DNA of 64,000 bases, taken from assembly GCF_003589595.1 (NCBI RefSeq), contig NW_020654810.1:14530569-14594568 (forward strand), written 5' to 3'. Shown here in pieces: positions 23,304 through 33,640 of this stretch. Both the position numbers and the translations under genes were made by a program. The notes beneath the pieces are model-generated. The model searched no databases. It was not told the origin of the DNA and worked only from the letters and a program-made list of their open reading frames with translations. The stretch comes from Hyposmocoma kahamanoa. Taxonomy: Eukaryota; Arthropoda; Insecta; Lepidoptera; Cosmopterigidae. The stretch's first letter is position 1; each line of letters opens with the position of its first letter.

Positions 23304-23537
23304 TTATTTGACTGAACTTAATAAATTAAAATTTGTTTTACGAGTCCTGAGAGGAGAGTCATAGTGAATATCAATAATGTTACTGTAATTATTTACCGTC
23401 CTACATAAGCTTGCAACTGGCAAATTTGAGCCAGATACGGTTTTGCGAAATGGAACACTAAATGGAGTAATTTTGTTACGAGGACACCTTACGGGAACAC
23501 GTAATTTGAATTTTTGAAGCAACTGAGGACAATCCAC
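23304..23537 (-). pseudogene. LINE ORF2 C-terminal fragment
   Basis: The minus-strand frame reads DCPQLLQKFKLRVPVRCPR and then SLCRTVNNYSNIIDIHYDS. It is related to the tail of the LINE remnant at 49272-49706 (DCPPLLQLFKIRVPSRVPR, NFNALDQTIDVFNDS). Only the last roughly 75 residues are present, next to Phactr exon 8. Confidence 0.7.
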
Positions 23538-23601
23538 CTCGTGATGAAATATTTAATCGTAACTGTAAGACGCTATTATCTATTAAAAGGTATGAAAATA
23601 C

Positions 23602-23778
23602 CTGTTAATGAGTTCCTGTCGGTCGGGACGCAGCGCAAGTTTGATGTTGAGACTTTCTTTCCGAGCCAACTTGGCGGCGACACGGTCCGACTCACTGGAG
23701 TACGAGTCCTCGTTCTCCCACGGCCGCGCGTTCTCCTTGTTGTCGTGTTGTGTGTTGCCAACCCGCACCGGTCGAGTG
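23602..23778 (-). CDS. Phactr: Phactr exon 8: RPEL2 (first of the C-terminal triplet)
   Basis: Residues about 353-412. An acidic and polar lead (NTQHDNKENARPWENEDSY) is followed by SDRVAAKLARKESLNIKLALRP-type sequence and DRQELINR, completed by NIL in exon 9. This is the RPEL2 of the triple-RPEL actin sensor. Acceptor 'caataacag', donor gtattt. The donor is weaker than the others, which might allow regulated skipping; that is inference. Confidence 0.94.
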
Positions 23779-25233
23779 CTGTTATTGTACAAAGACTATT
23801 AAAGTAGGAACTAATCTAGAAGGAAAAATCTAAGCTCGATCGTGACAAATTAGAATGAAAGAGCATGTGGGTGTTTTACTTTTTACGTGTTTGTACTACA
23901 CACGACCAAAAAATTTTGCGCGTGCGTAATTAAGCCGCGACAGAGACATGACATACAATGTTAAAGTATAATCAAATACTTAATCAATAAAGGAAGTTTC
24001 CTTTATTGAAGAAAATAAAGCTCAATACGTTTACACCCGGTTATAAGATTATATTCGGAAGTGCATCTTCACGATCACACACAATGTTGTTCTTTGGTTT
24101 TTATGTGCAATGTTAAAATTCAATAGTAGGTTTTGATGGTGATCTGTGACCAGTAATTACAATCACGGTTATTTTAATCTAATCAGCTTTGTAACTAAGA
24201 AGAATAAATTTAATAATCAAAAAAACATCTATATATGTAGACCAATTAGTAAATAAAAAATACATATACCATAAACTAGATACATAAACATATATGTAAC
24301 GACTTTCATTCGCTATGAACATTTATATATAACTTCCATTACATTTACATGCAACATCGAATAACAACAGAGCTTAAATATCATAATACAAGACATAAAC
24401 ATAATAACATTCATACAACTCATATTAATAAAATGATTCATGTAGTCTATACACTAAATTTGTCGTTGTAATTATTACTCAGGCGCATTCGTCACACTGG
24501 TTATGTGTGTCGTTACGTTTAAATTTGCTCCATTATGGTATGAAGTGTAGAACCCGTGAATTAGTAATGTCGCAGTGTCAGTATGGTGGTGTCAATTGTC
24601 AGAGCGGAGTCGTGAGGGCATTAGATATATGAAATAAGAAAACATCAAGACAGAGATGATAGTCGGAAGCGTGCAATGCACGATGCATGGTCTGAAGGCA
24701 AGCGGACCGTCGGGAGGCCTCTGCGAGATGGCGTTCGACAACATTGATAACGTGAGACTGTTACCATATGCGGATCCTCGGTTTGGGCGGCGGCCGTCTG
24801 CTCGGCGGCGCATAATAGAAATAAAACAATTTCACAATCACGCCCACAAACCAATCACAATTAAAAAGCTATTTGAAAAACTCGAGAATGACAATGTCGT
24901 GTGTGTTTCTGCTGAGGAAGAGCCTCCTCACCCTCAAACTCAGGGCTCTAGTTGTTTAAACACTACATTTAAAAGCATGTGTTACGGCGTTACAGCACTC
25001 GTCTCAAAACAAAATCTCACACGTTACTACAGCTTTTCTACAGTACTTGTAAATCAATGCATTTTGCTTTATTGAAACGCAGTTCGGTTAGCCAATGATC
25101 GATTAACCTTTAAAATTGACCAATGACTTCGACTAAGTCGGAAGAGTTAAACTTCCGACCAAAATATTACTTATTTTAGTAACTGCAACTGATTGCTTAT
25201 TGCATAAGTGATATTGTAACATTTGGTACTGAC
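23779..25233 (-). other. Phactr intron 7 with a GC-rich patch
   Basis: 24590-24830 is GC-rich. On the minus strand it has CCAAT-like 'gattggtttgtgggcgtg' upstream of an ATG at 24813. The ATG's donor candidate 'g|gtaaca' does not match the phase needed by exon 8. A 139-codon plus-strand frame (24656-25075) crosses the same patch and has no recognisable domain. An extra promoter is possible but not shown. Confidence 0.35.
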
Positions 25234-25450
25234 TTGAAGCTAGCGTGGTGGTGATCCTGGCGCGGCTGCAGTGGGGTGGCGAGCGGGGTGCTGGCGGGGG
25301 AAGCGGAAGGCGCGGGCCGCTTCTTGAGCGCCGACTTGAGGGGCACAGCGTTGAACAGTGGCTCCTTAGGCGGTATCTCTTCCACGCGAGAAGTATCCGC
25401 CATTGTTAAACCCTCCGCCTCATCTTCGTCTTGGTCATCCTCATCTTCAG
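25234..25450 (-). CDS. Phactr: Phactr exon 7: acidic linker and KSALKK segment
   Basis: Residues about 281-352. An acidic run EDEDDQDEDEAEG is followed by PPKEPLFNAVPLKSALKKR, a Ser/Pro/Ala-rich stretch and QPRQDHHHASF. Phactr proteins have a similar acidic region and a basic 'LKSALKK'-like motif in the central linker. The true donor is inside the open frame, at AA|gtcagt (25233/25234), because this gives the phase required by exon 8. The open frame itself runs on to 25197. Confidence 0.88.
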
Positions 25451-25736
25451 CTGCACCACATTAAAATCATACCATAGAGTGTATGTGTGTATATATATAC
25501 ACGTTATTATTTACGTTATATACGTTATTATTGTAAATATACTATTGCGCGGGCGTGTGTATTCGTTGATAAAATATTGTACAAATTGTAATATCACAAA
25601 ACGTTAGGGAGGACAGGTAGAATCCGAGATCCACATTTGTAAAGCGAGCCACGATGACAAATATTATAAGAGAATGGCCCGAAAACATTTCGGATTTCGA
25701 GACGTTACAGTAAATGACCAATTAATAAAGACTTAC
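25451..25736 (-). other. Phactr intron 6
   Basis: 286 nt, AT-rich, with a TATATA/TACGTTAT run on the plus strand near 25490-25540. No coding signal. Confidence 0.7.
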
Positions 25737-25937
25737 AGTCTGAGAGAGTATGCGGCGGGTGGTGATGTGGGGGATGAAGATGGTGGTGGCGTGTGGGACT
25801 GGGGGAGGAAAACATTGGTGGCGGCGGGATGGGGCCGATCTCCGAGACTGCGATCGGTGGCTCAGGCAGCTCTGACAGCACCAGTGGCTCCTCGCCATTC
25901 CCGCCGCCCGCCTCCGCGCTTTCACCATAGTTGCTCA
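25737..25937 (-). CDS. Phactr: Phactr exon 6: proline-rich SEIGPIPPPPMFSSP segment
   Basis: Residues about 214-280. EEPLVLSELPEPPIAVSEIG is followed by PIPPPPMFSSPSPT and a His/Pro-rich tail. The 'SEIGPIPPPP.FSSPSPT' block is strongly conserved in the central linker of Phactr proteins; its partner is not firmly known to me. Acceptor 'tttacag', donor gtaagt, phase 1 on both sides. Several overlapping frames on the other strand are shadows of its GC-rich sequence. Confidence 0.93.
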
Positions 25938-26328
25938 CTGTAAATTGATTAAAAAGCCTTAAAACATTTGCATGCACAATCGCTAACAGTACCAAATAAT
26001 ACCAAACCTAACTCATGAGATCTTTTATTTAAATAACTTTTACAGAAGAATACAATCGAAATTCAGAAGTCTGATTACGATAGCTTATCGCACTAAATAA
26101 CAAAAAATTATAAACCTTTACGGGAGTAACCGGCGCGTCGCATATCAGAAGGCCTAACCTCTGTTCGTTTATATGTAGTGACACATATGTAGTGAACATG
26201 TTAAATAATGACACTTATAATAGAATTGGATAAGGTTCCCGGCGAATAAAACTCCATCGGGACTGTTTTAATTTGTTCGGATTTGGAAACGCTGCAGCTA
26301 AATAAGGGTGAATTTGCCAAACACTTAC

Positions 26329-26439
26329 CTACGTCCCCTTGATAGCATATCCGCCTTGGATGTTTCCCTGCAGTCAAGGAGTTGGGCCGCTCGGGCCTCA
26401 TCAGCTCCCCACCATTTTCCAATTTGTCTTTCTTTGGTT
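26329..26439 (-). CDS. Phactr: Phactr exon 5: first exon shared by long and short forms
   Basis: Residues about 177-213: PKKDKLENGGELMRPERPN, then SLTAGKHPRRICYQGDV. Acceptor 'cttttgttttcag' is strong and donor is gtaagt, phase 1 on both sides. The 22-kb intron before it makes it the natural join for exon 4 and for the alternative first exon at 42279-42312, whose donor is also phase 1. Confidence 0.9.
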
Positions 26440-28897
26440 CTGAAAACAAAAGAAATCACTAATTAAGCACAAGTTCATAGGCAATGGAACACGAATCTCG
26501 TTCATAATCTTAACAAATGTACCTAATCGAAACGAGGCAATTCATCATTATATCGTGGTAACAGTTATCGCTCGCATACGGGTTAACATGATGGATATTG
26601 CGGTTCACCTCCTTCGCGGTGGAGATAGCGGGTGGAAAGTGTGAGGATGATAGATAAACGTCACGCCGACGTCTATGCTAATAATAGGTGGTAGACGATG
26701 ACGGGGAACGCGCCTCCATTCATTGGCGGCGCCCGCACGCTTGGCCTTGGCCGCATGGAAGTATTACTGACGCATCTCCGGACAAGATTACATGATGGAA
26801 ACAAATAAACATCAACAATGGTGGACAGAATGTAACGGCCTGTTATTTATTTAGATCACTGTGGTTTCCGCTGTGGTTTATGTTTTTGAAAAAGAGAAAG
26901 TAGTTGCACAGTAATTCAAAACTTGGTAATTAACCATGACCAGTATTTGCCGAATTCACAAATAAATGAACGATGTGAAGAACCCAGCCGTAGAATGTAA
27001 AAATAATATTGATACATTTTTATTATGTACGATGCCCGAAATAAAGTAGATGGTAATATAAATAATGTTCGTCAAATTCGCCCCCGCAAGAGACATCACG
27101 TTCGCTGACAGAAAAAGTAAGAATGTTTAATTTACTGGCAAGTGTTACGGCGAAAACCACATACCTACATACTATTTCATCGAAATGAGTCATGCATGCC
27201 TATCATAAATGTGTACGTCGAAAATACATGAATGGCTTAATCACGTTAGGCGCCCGAAGCCAAACAATCTAATGTAGCACCTGGCAGTGCCAGCCTTCCC
27301 ATTTTTATGTCCTACTCACCAATTGCTCAAATAATTTTACGTCAATTTGCCTACGGCTTGTTCCAGACAGAAAACACAAAATTAGGTATCTAATTCATAC
27401 AGGTTTTAATTTGTTTTTACACATTATTGAACATTTCAAGAAACGTTATGTGCGTCTAAGAAGTGGGTAAACTTACTTCATCAACTTTTCGCGTTGTTGG
27501 AGCAATTCTCAGGAAACTTGAAGCTATTTTTATTGCTAACTCTTCAAACGTAAAAGTAGATGTTTAATTTTTTATGCCTTCCGGATTCCCGAATTTTATA
27601 TCTTACACACTTAATTACTTAAGCACAATAGAAAGCTACTAAGGACACAGTTTGTTCAATATATTAATAATTCAATTTACATATTTTCGCGTACATAGTC
27701 ATTTTACATCAAATTTAACAACTGTGTTTTATGAAGAATATCGAAATAAGAATTTTAAAGGAAAATGATTTAAAGATATTTGGTAATTCAAAATATTCAT
27801 TTATGAGGCGAAAAATTATCTTTATTTTATCTTTGGCCTCAATAAGACGACGGTCTTGATGACTTTTCCAATAAATTATTATAGGAATTGTAGAGGCTTT
27901 CGGTTCGGTGGAGGGTGTTTATGCAACAGGCGGACGAAGGGCGAGAGTGGTGCGAGGACGCGACAACCGCCGAGATGTCAACCGGGTGGCGGGCGCTGGG
28001 CGCGCTCCCTCCCGCTCCGATCGATGCGCCCGCCCTTGGCCAAATCACCCTTACCGAGGTCGTCTCTCGCAGCAACGTTACGTAATCTCAGCCTCCAGCC
28101 TCCACCACGTGGTGCGGCCTTGCTGCTTTCCGATAATTCGACCTTCCAAACTTTCCTTATACGCTTTGCTGGTCTTTATTAGTTCGCTCCCCGTACTAAA
28201 TATTCTATTATAGACTAGACTAGTTATCTTTTACACATTCTTCAGGAAAAGAAAGTCATTAGCCACGGTCTTGTGATAGGCGATTTATGTTTCCGAGCGC
28301 GAATGTTAATCATCGGTTTTGTATTTGCTATAAGGCCTTGGAAGTATGATGACATAATGAGTGAGTTATGCCAATAGCGCGAAAGATGGAAACACAGTAA
28401 TAGCTAGCTCACAATGTCAAGTGTACGGCACGCGAGATGGACACACTGCGTCGTTCCGTCGCTCTTCGTCATACCGCGTAAAACGACGCAGCCACGAGCG
28501 TCGTTAAAAATACATTTAGTTCGACTAAAGTGAAAACATTCAATGACGCACCGGGCATTTAGCCTGTCTACTTATGTTATCTATCAAATATAGTCACAGT
28601 TACAAATCGTCTCTCATCCAACGATTAAAAACTTGGATTGACAATCATGTTGCAGAACTAAATTGCTTTCAAGGCATGGTGAGCATAAATGATAATACTG
28701 TAACGCGCGTAGCTAATATGCAAGTACGAATATGGTACTATGTTGTCGTAATATTCCTATCAGAAGGTTAAATATTGGGAGCATAATAATATTGCCCCAA
28801 ACTGTATAGTATGTGAGTATTTTATAGATTAAATAGGCATTGAAACGTGGAAAATAGTAAAATGAGAGCGCTGGCGACAGTGGTTTTACTACTTTAA
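26440..28897 (-). other. Phactr intron 4, proximal part
   Basis: Unassigned apart from GC-rich patches at about 26600-26760 and 27900-28090. The second has open frames on both strands with no recognisable domain; it could be a CpG-rich regulatory island. Confidence 0.4.
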
Positions 28898-28910
28898 CCC
28901 AGATAAGCCT
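28898..28910 (+). repeat. piggyBac left TIR, preceded by TTAA
   Basis: 'cccagataagcct', the exact inverse of 31260-31272. Confidence 0.95.
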
Positions 28911-29157
28911 GAAACTATTTTTCATGACATACATTACATAACTTGCATTTATTTAGTAAAATATGTCTTAAAATATATTTAAAAAATCCTGAAAAAAATT
29001 TTCAGTGCATGGCTTTCAGGGAAAGACACGTCCTATATATAGGACAGTAGGATAATAGGTAGTAGAATAGGCATTATATTGACAATTATAAAACTTATTT
29101 TATTGTACGTATTTATTGAGTGAATCGGTCGATATTATAAATGAACTTGTTTTTTTG

Positions 29158-30865
29158 TTAAGAATGATAATTTTCAAAACATTTGACACATACTCCAACA
29201 TCACATTTTTTGCACCGGGTCAATGTTTTTTTATGGCATTGCCGGCAGCGAGTTTGTTTTGCTTGTGGAATGACTAAGTGATTAGTTTGGTCTTTTCTAC
29301 TGTCAGCATGCTCGTGTTGAGAGGGTCGACTTGGCCCTCGTTTTCCGGTTTTTCTGTTTGATTCGATCAAAGCTGTTGCCACCCTCCTGCGAAAACCTAG
29401 ATGATCGAGTTTTCCGTGAGTTGTTTTATATAATTGCCATGCGTTGTGTTCGGCAAGATCGATCATGTGTGTTAGTAATGGCATGTACCATTTCTTGCCT
29501 CTTACGCCAACTCTATAATGAGAAATGTTTTCATCAGACCGATCAACTCCTCCCATATGTTTGTTATAAATAGCAACAATATGTGGTTCCTCTATGACAA
29601 TGTTCTTCTTTTCTCTTTGCGAGAACCGTCTTGCAGATTGCATGGGATGTATTCCGACAGCGTTGGAAGCAATACTGAATATGTTGTTATCATGCCATTT
29701 AGCGATAATGAACTTGTTGTCATGGGTGGTCCTGTAATCTAAAACACCTCGTTTCTTTTTCTTCAATGTCTTCGAAGAAACAAGGGGACAGTTAGACGTC
29801 CTGTTTTCTCGAATCGTACCAGTACAACGCAAACCCTTTTTAGTTATCTCCTCTAACAATGGCGTTCCAGTGAAGAAATTATCAAAAACAATGTGGTAAG
29901 GAAGATCAAATCCACGTGAAATCAAAACGTCACAAAATGTCAGTACTACGCTAGCACCCAAGCCTAATTCTTTATATTTTGGGTCACACATAGTTGTGGC
30001 ACCTTGATATGGCTCTAACCACAACACGTATCCTAGCCGTGTAGCTCCAACCCATGACTTGAACCCGTAACGGATCGGCTTTCCCTTGATATGCTGCTTG
30101 CAACCATGTCTGCCATAATAAGGGATCATAGCTTCATCTACGCTGTAGTGTTCATCGAGAGGAGAGAATTCCAAAAACTTTTTATTCAGCATTGTTATAA
30201 GTGGGCGTGTTTTTGTGTATTTGTCTTGCAGATCGAGGTTATCATTTACATGTAGGTGGCGAAAAATAAAATCGAATCTATCCCTAGTCATAGCTGAGCC
30301 GATCAACTCATTTTTTGTATCAGGAGAGTTTTCCCAATACATTCTTCGTCGCGGGAGCCATGCGTAACCACTGACCAACAAAATGCCAATAAAACATTTC
30401 ATTTCATTAGCGGTTATATCCCCTGGCATATTCTTTTTGACGGCGTACATGTTACTCTCTGATACCAACAAGGAAATCACATCTTCATCTATAAAGTTTC
30501 CGAACCACTCAATAGGACGTTTATCTTGGAAAGCACATTGAACCTGGGGCCACTCCAGCGCACATGTTTTTAGATCTTGCTTTCTCCATACGTAAGTCCT
30601 CCTGCGGTTAGTCTGACTTATAACAGGTTCTTGCACAGTATCACAAATATGCTTTTCGCCTCGAACAGACACTTCTGCAGGCTGAAGTAATATGTTTCTG
30701 GGCAAGTTATTTAGCGTCACATTATCCTCTTCCCCCGAATCTTCATCAGTAGGGCAGTCGGGATCAACGGGGGGTGGTAGAATATATATTTCCCTGTCTC
30801 TGTAATCTTCATCATCATCATCGATGTTTTCTAAAGCATCTAATATCTCATGCGCTGCTAATGGT
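29158..30865 (-). CDS. piggyBac transposase, exon 2
   Basis: Cuts and joins the element at TTAA. With exon 1 it gives 573 residues, the usual size for the family. An acidic N-terminus (ENIDDDDEDYRDRE, DEDSGEED) precedes the DDE_Tnp_1_7 core. The three catalytic aspartates are visible: Asp248 in YSVDEAMIPYYG, Asp333 in HIVFDNFFTG and Asp446 in GGVDRSDENI. A C-terminal cysteine-rich domain (CRQCH...CKKCDVGVCVKCF) would bind the subterminal DNA. No stop or frameshift was seen. The acceptor is 'tttctttgcag' at 30866-30868; the GTG near 30720 is an internal codon, not the start. Confidence 0.95.
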
Positions 30866-31055
30866 CTGCAAAGAAATTATTTTCCGTATTAGCCTACTGT
30901 CCTATATTTAGACCACCCCCTTTTATGACGATTTATTTCCACTATTCACCAAACATCAATCAATCGATAATTTTGATACGAAACAAAAGGTTCTATACTA
31001 TATAAAAACTTTGTAAAATGAAATCTCAATGTGAATTATAATATTTTGTACGTAC

Positions 31056-31069
31056 CTTTTATGAGACAT
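31056..31069 (-). CDS. piggyBac transposase, exon 1 (MSHK + split Arg)
   Basis: ATG TCT CAT AAA AG followed by the donor gtacgt. Removing the 190-nt intron 30866-31055 joins AG|A (Arg) to PLAAHEILDALEN in exon 2 and gives a continuous 574-codon frame including stop. Insect piggyBac-like genes often need a short 5' intron to read through. The start context and TIR distance (about 200 bp) are plausible. Confidence 0.82.
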
Positions 31070-31259
31070 ATCTGCAACTTACTATTATTGTACACTTTTA
31101 GATGAAATATTTCAGAAAAAAACATACAACTAGCGTTTTTCAATTTTTACTACAATATTAATAAGATTCCTTGTTACGAATTGTTATAACTAATAAAAAC
31201 CATATAAGTGGGTAGAGAGATATATTTTTTTAATCTTACCGACCTATATGTAGGACAGT

Positions 31260-31272
31260 AGGCTTATCTGGG
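31260..31272 (-). repeat. piggyBac right TIR, followed by TTAA
   Basis: 'aggcttatctggg', the exact inverse of the left TIR. Confidence 0.95.
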
Positions 31273-31276
31273 TTAA

Positions 31277-33258
31277 TATGAAACACATTCAGGATCTCTC
31301 TTGTCCATTACAATAGCAATCAATATGAGGTAAATACAAAAGTACAATTAAATTAGCAGAGCGCGTAAAGTAGGTCGATGAATATATTGCCTGCGAAAAA
31401 TTGGAATTTGTCGACGATGAGTTGAAAAAAACATTTGCGACAGTGATGTGGAGCATGTGGGTGGCCGACGATGGGTGAGAAACGAGTATTGTACATGTTA
31501 AGGTAAATAGAACAAAGCACAGTCAACGTTTTTCATTTAAGTGTCATAAAACCAATCTCAAATGAACACAATACAATGTACCTATAGTTTTATTACCACG
31601 AACAGTTGAAAGCTTATATATAAATTAATAACTTTTGTCGGTTCCGTAGTCACAGAGTTTCTACAAAGATTACTGAATTTTTGTAAAACGCTTGTTCAAA
31701 CATTGGGATACACGGGACCAGAGCCCGTTAAGAGTGCGAATCTATAAATGTTTATGAAACATACAACTGTAAGCAATTTTGCGAATATCAAACGACATGT
31801 CAGGAAGTTTATTACAATTACATCCATTTACCAAGTTTTGTTGAAATCGATTAACGCAAAATGCGTGAACTCCAATAAACCGGATTCACCTCTAATTTGC
31901 CACCCTTAGAGATGGAATATTTTCGGTCAATTTGAATGGGCCCACTACTGAGATACCTCCTTTTCAACAAAAGAAAAAGAATCATCGGTTTACACATGTC
32001 GGAGTAACATACACAAAAAAAAATACAGTCGAATTGAAAACCTCCTTTTTTAGAAATCGGTTAATGGTTAAAAAATGCGATACGTGTTAGGCTCATAACA
32101 CGTGTTGGTGTCACGGATTGATGGTAATAGTTTCGAACGTAAACACTTCTCTAGATTGTTATTGCGATGGAAAACCAACGTGATTCATTCATTACGTTTG
32201 TTTAGCTAATGGATATTTTCCGTTTTCAACGCTTGAGTAGTCGTTAACACTGTACGAAATAATAATAACTTTTAAATAAAAAAATAAAATAAAAAAAAAA
32301 TAACTTTTTTTTTCCTATTGAACAAAATTTCAATAATTTCAACACTATAGAAGCCACACATGTCGAGGTAGGTATCTGGAAGACGTGTAAGTAAATCAAT
32401 TCTAAAGAAAACTTCGCAGTTGGTGCGCGCAGTAAATCGATCTGATTTTAAATCCAAACGCCGAACCGACCTAATTAATTTCGAGATTTATTTCGAAAAC
32501 ATAGTGAATCGAACATAGTCGTTTGCCAGAAATAACTCAAGTGTCTCAATCGTCATCCTTGCCCTAGAAACTGTGTAGCCGGGAATAAAAAGTTACTATG
32601 AAACCAAACACTCGGTAATAAAAAAGACATCAAAGTTAAATTAAGTGACGAAAAGACAAATTGGAAACGGAATTTAGTCCCATTTATTTAAATTCGTTTC
32701 GGAACCGTCGTCAACTAGAATTCTTACTTTTTAGTCATACCGTGCGTAATTACATTTAATGTTTTTTTCTAGTAATAGAAATTATATGTGTTTGTTTAGT
32801 TTTGAAGCAGCTGTTAACACCAATAAATTAGATCTTTCTTACGAGACAAGACAAGACAAGGCCCACATTAACGGAAAAGATTAATAAGGACTGCCACAAT
32901 TTGCTATAGATGCTGAAGTCTACGTGTCCTGAATACAGTGAAGCACTATTCAGCGGCTCTACAATAGTGGAAACAAGATAAACCAATAGCCACGAGCATA
33001 AAGGCTATTCGCTGATTTATCTGTATTCACGGTTGAATAAATTTGTTGTGAAGTAGAAAGCGGATAAAACAAATACGTAATAGTAAAAGCATTCGTGACA
33101 GGGAGAGAAGTAGTGTGAACAACGGCAGATCGGTGCAGCGGAAGTTCTGGGCGAGTGGCACAAGACAGGTCAAGGGCGACGCGCAATCCGCGTGGACGCG
33201 TCTTGTGCATAAACCGAATAATAGACCATCATGTATGCCATTATTTCAACGTTTCGTA
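31277..33258 (-). other. Phactr intron 4, with family B copy
   Basis: Apart from the family B copy at 31831-32066, AT-rich and unassigned. Confidence 0.5.
31831..32066 (-). repeat. Repeat family B, copy 2 (inverted)
   Basis: Contains the reverse complements of the family landmarks: 'tttgccacccttagagatgg', 'tacagtcgaattgaaaacct' and 'agaaatcggttaat' at the right end. Moderately diverged from the other copies. Confidence 0.78.
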
Positions 33259-33340
33259 AATGTAACAACTTTAAATAGGAAAATATTTTTATAATATTTA
33301 AATATTATTAAAATATTTTCGTATTTAAAGTTGTTACATT
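33259..33340. repeat. Large near-perfect palindrome, 40-bp arms
   Basis: The arms 33259-33298 and 33301-33340 are reverse complements with about three mismatches. The outer 18 bases ('aatgtaacaactttaaat') match exactly and the spacer is 2 nt. It may be a foldback or MITE reduced to its two ends. Confidence 0.85.
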
Positions 33341-33500
33341 ATTAAGTTAATACAGTTGGTACACATTAAAAGTAGGTATTTTCAGTGAATTTCAACACAC
33401 CAAATCTTATTTGTCTGCTAAAAATTTCTCGCAAGGCTGACTAACACCGGATGGTAGCAATTATTCTGTAGAATGTGGTGATTGACGTTCATGAAGGCAA

Positions 33501-33635
33501 TTAAAATGGCGTAGTGTGTACGACAGCGGCGGCAGTGCCGGGTACATAGGCAGCACGCCGCAAATAGTAGCGCAAGGCCGCGCGACGGCGCTTGCGCTGC
33601 TTCTGTAGTTTATCGAAATCGACGCGCGCGTCGCT
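33501..33635 (-). other. Coding-like 44-codon open frame, unidentified
   Basis: Between an upstream TGA (33636-33638) and a TAA (33501-33503) the minus strand reads VDFDKLQKQRKRRRAALRY, then YLRRAAYVPGTAAAVVHTT. Many codons end in G or C, unlike the AT-rich surroundings, so it may be an exon of another isoform, a gene relic or a CpG-rich regulatory patch. No ATG is in frame and I do not recognise the protein. No convincing splice site was fixed. Confidence 0.25.
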
Positions 33636-33640
33636 TCAGC

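Larger units (their letters stand above)
19837..23601 (-). other. Phactr intron 8 with repeat insertions
   Basis: 3.8 kb. It contains family B (21296-21515), a SINE-like remnant (21560-21860), a perfect hairpin (22840-22886), family A copy 4 (22893-23201) and a LINE fragment (23304-23537). The part 19840-21290 shows nothing I can assign. Bases 22505-22560 ('caggtcccgtggctacggct') resemble 40545-40580 and mark another low-copy repeat. Confidence 0.6.
28898..31272 (-). mobile_element. Complete piggyBac-family transposon
   Basis: The element is 2,375 bp and is flanked on both sides by TTAA (28894-28897 and 31273-31276), the piggyBac target duplication. The perfect terminal inverted repeats start 'cccagataagcct' (13 bp). 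A subterminal motif 'agcctactgtcctatat' recurs at the right end and at about 30892-30907, and related 'aggacagtagg' lies at about 29042. The single gene inside has an uninterrupted frame once a 5' intron is removed. It lies in Phactr intron 4, in the same orientation as Phactr. The terminal match and open frame suggest a recent insertion. Confidence 0.95.

Noticed and set aside
24656..24813. Alternative Phactr first exon starting MRRRADGRRP
   Set aside because: The nearest donor leaves phase 1, whereas exon 8 needs an upstream phase-2 donor, so it cannot join in frame.
24656..25075. 139-codon plus-strand open frame
   Set aside because: No recognisable domain and no splice support. It lies in Phactr intron 7 across a GC-rich patch where long frames arise by chance.
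25276..25943. Plus-strand and alternative-frame open frames over exons 6 and 7
   Set aside because: Shadows of the GC-rich Phactr exons; the chosen frame is fixed by splice phase and family sequence.
29331..29742. Plus-strand open frames inside the piggyBac region
   Set aside because: Shadows of the minus-strand transposase.
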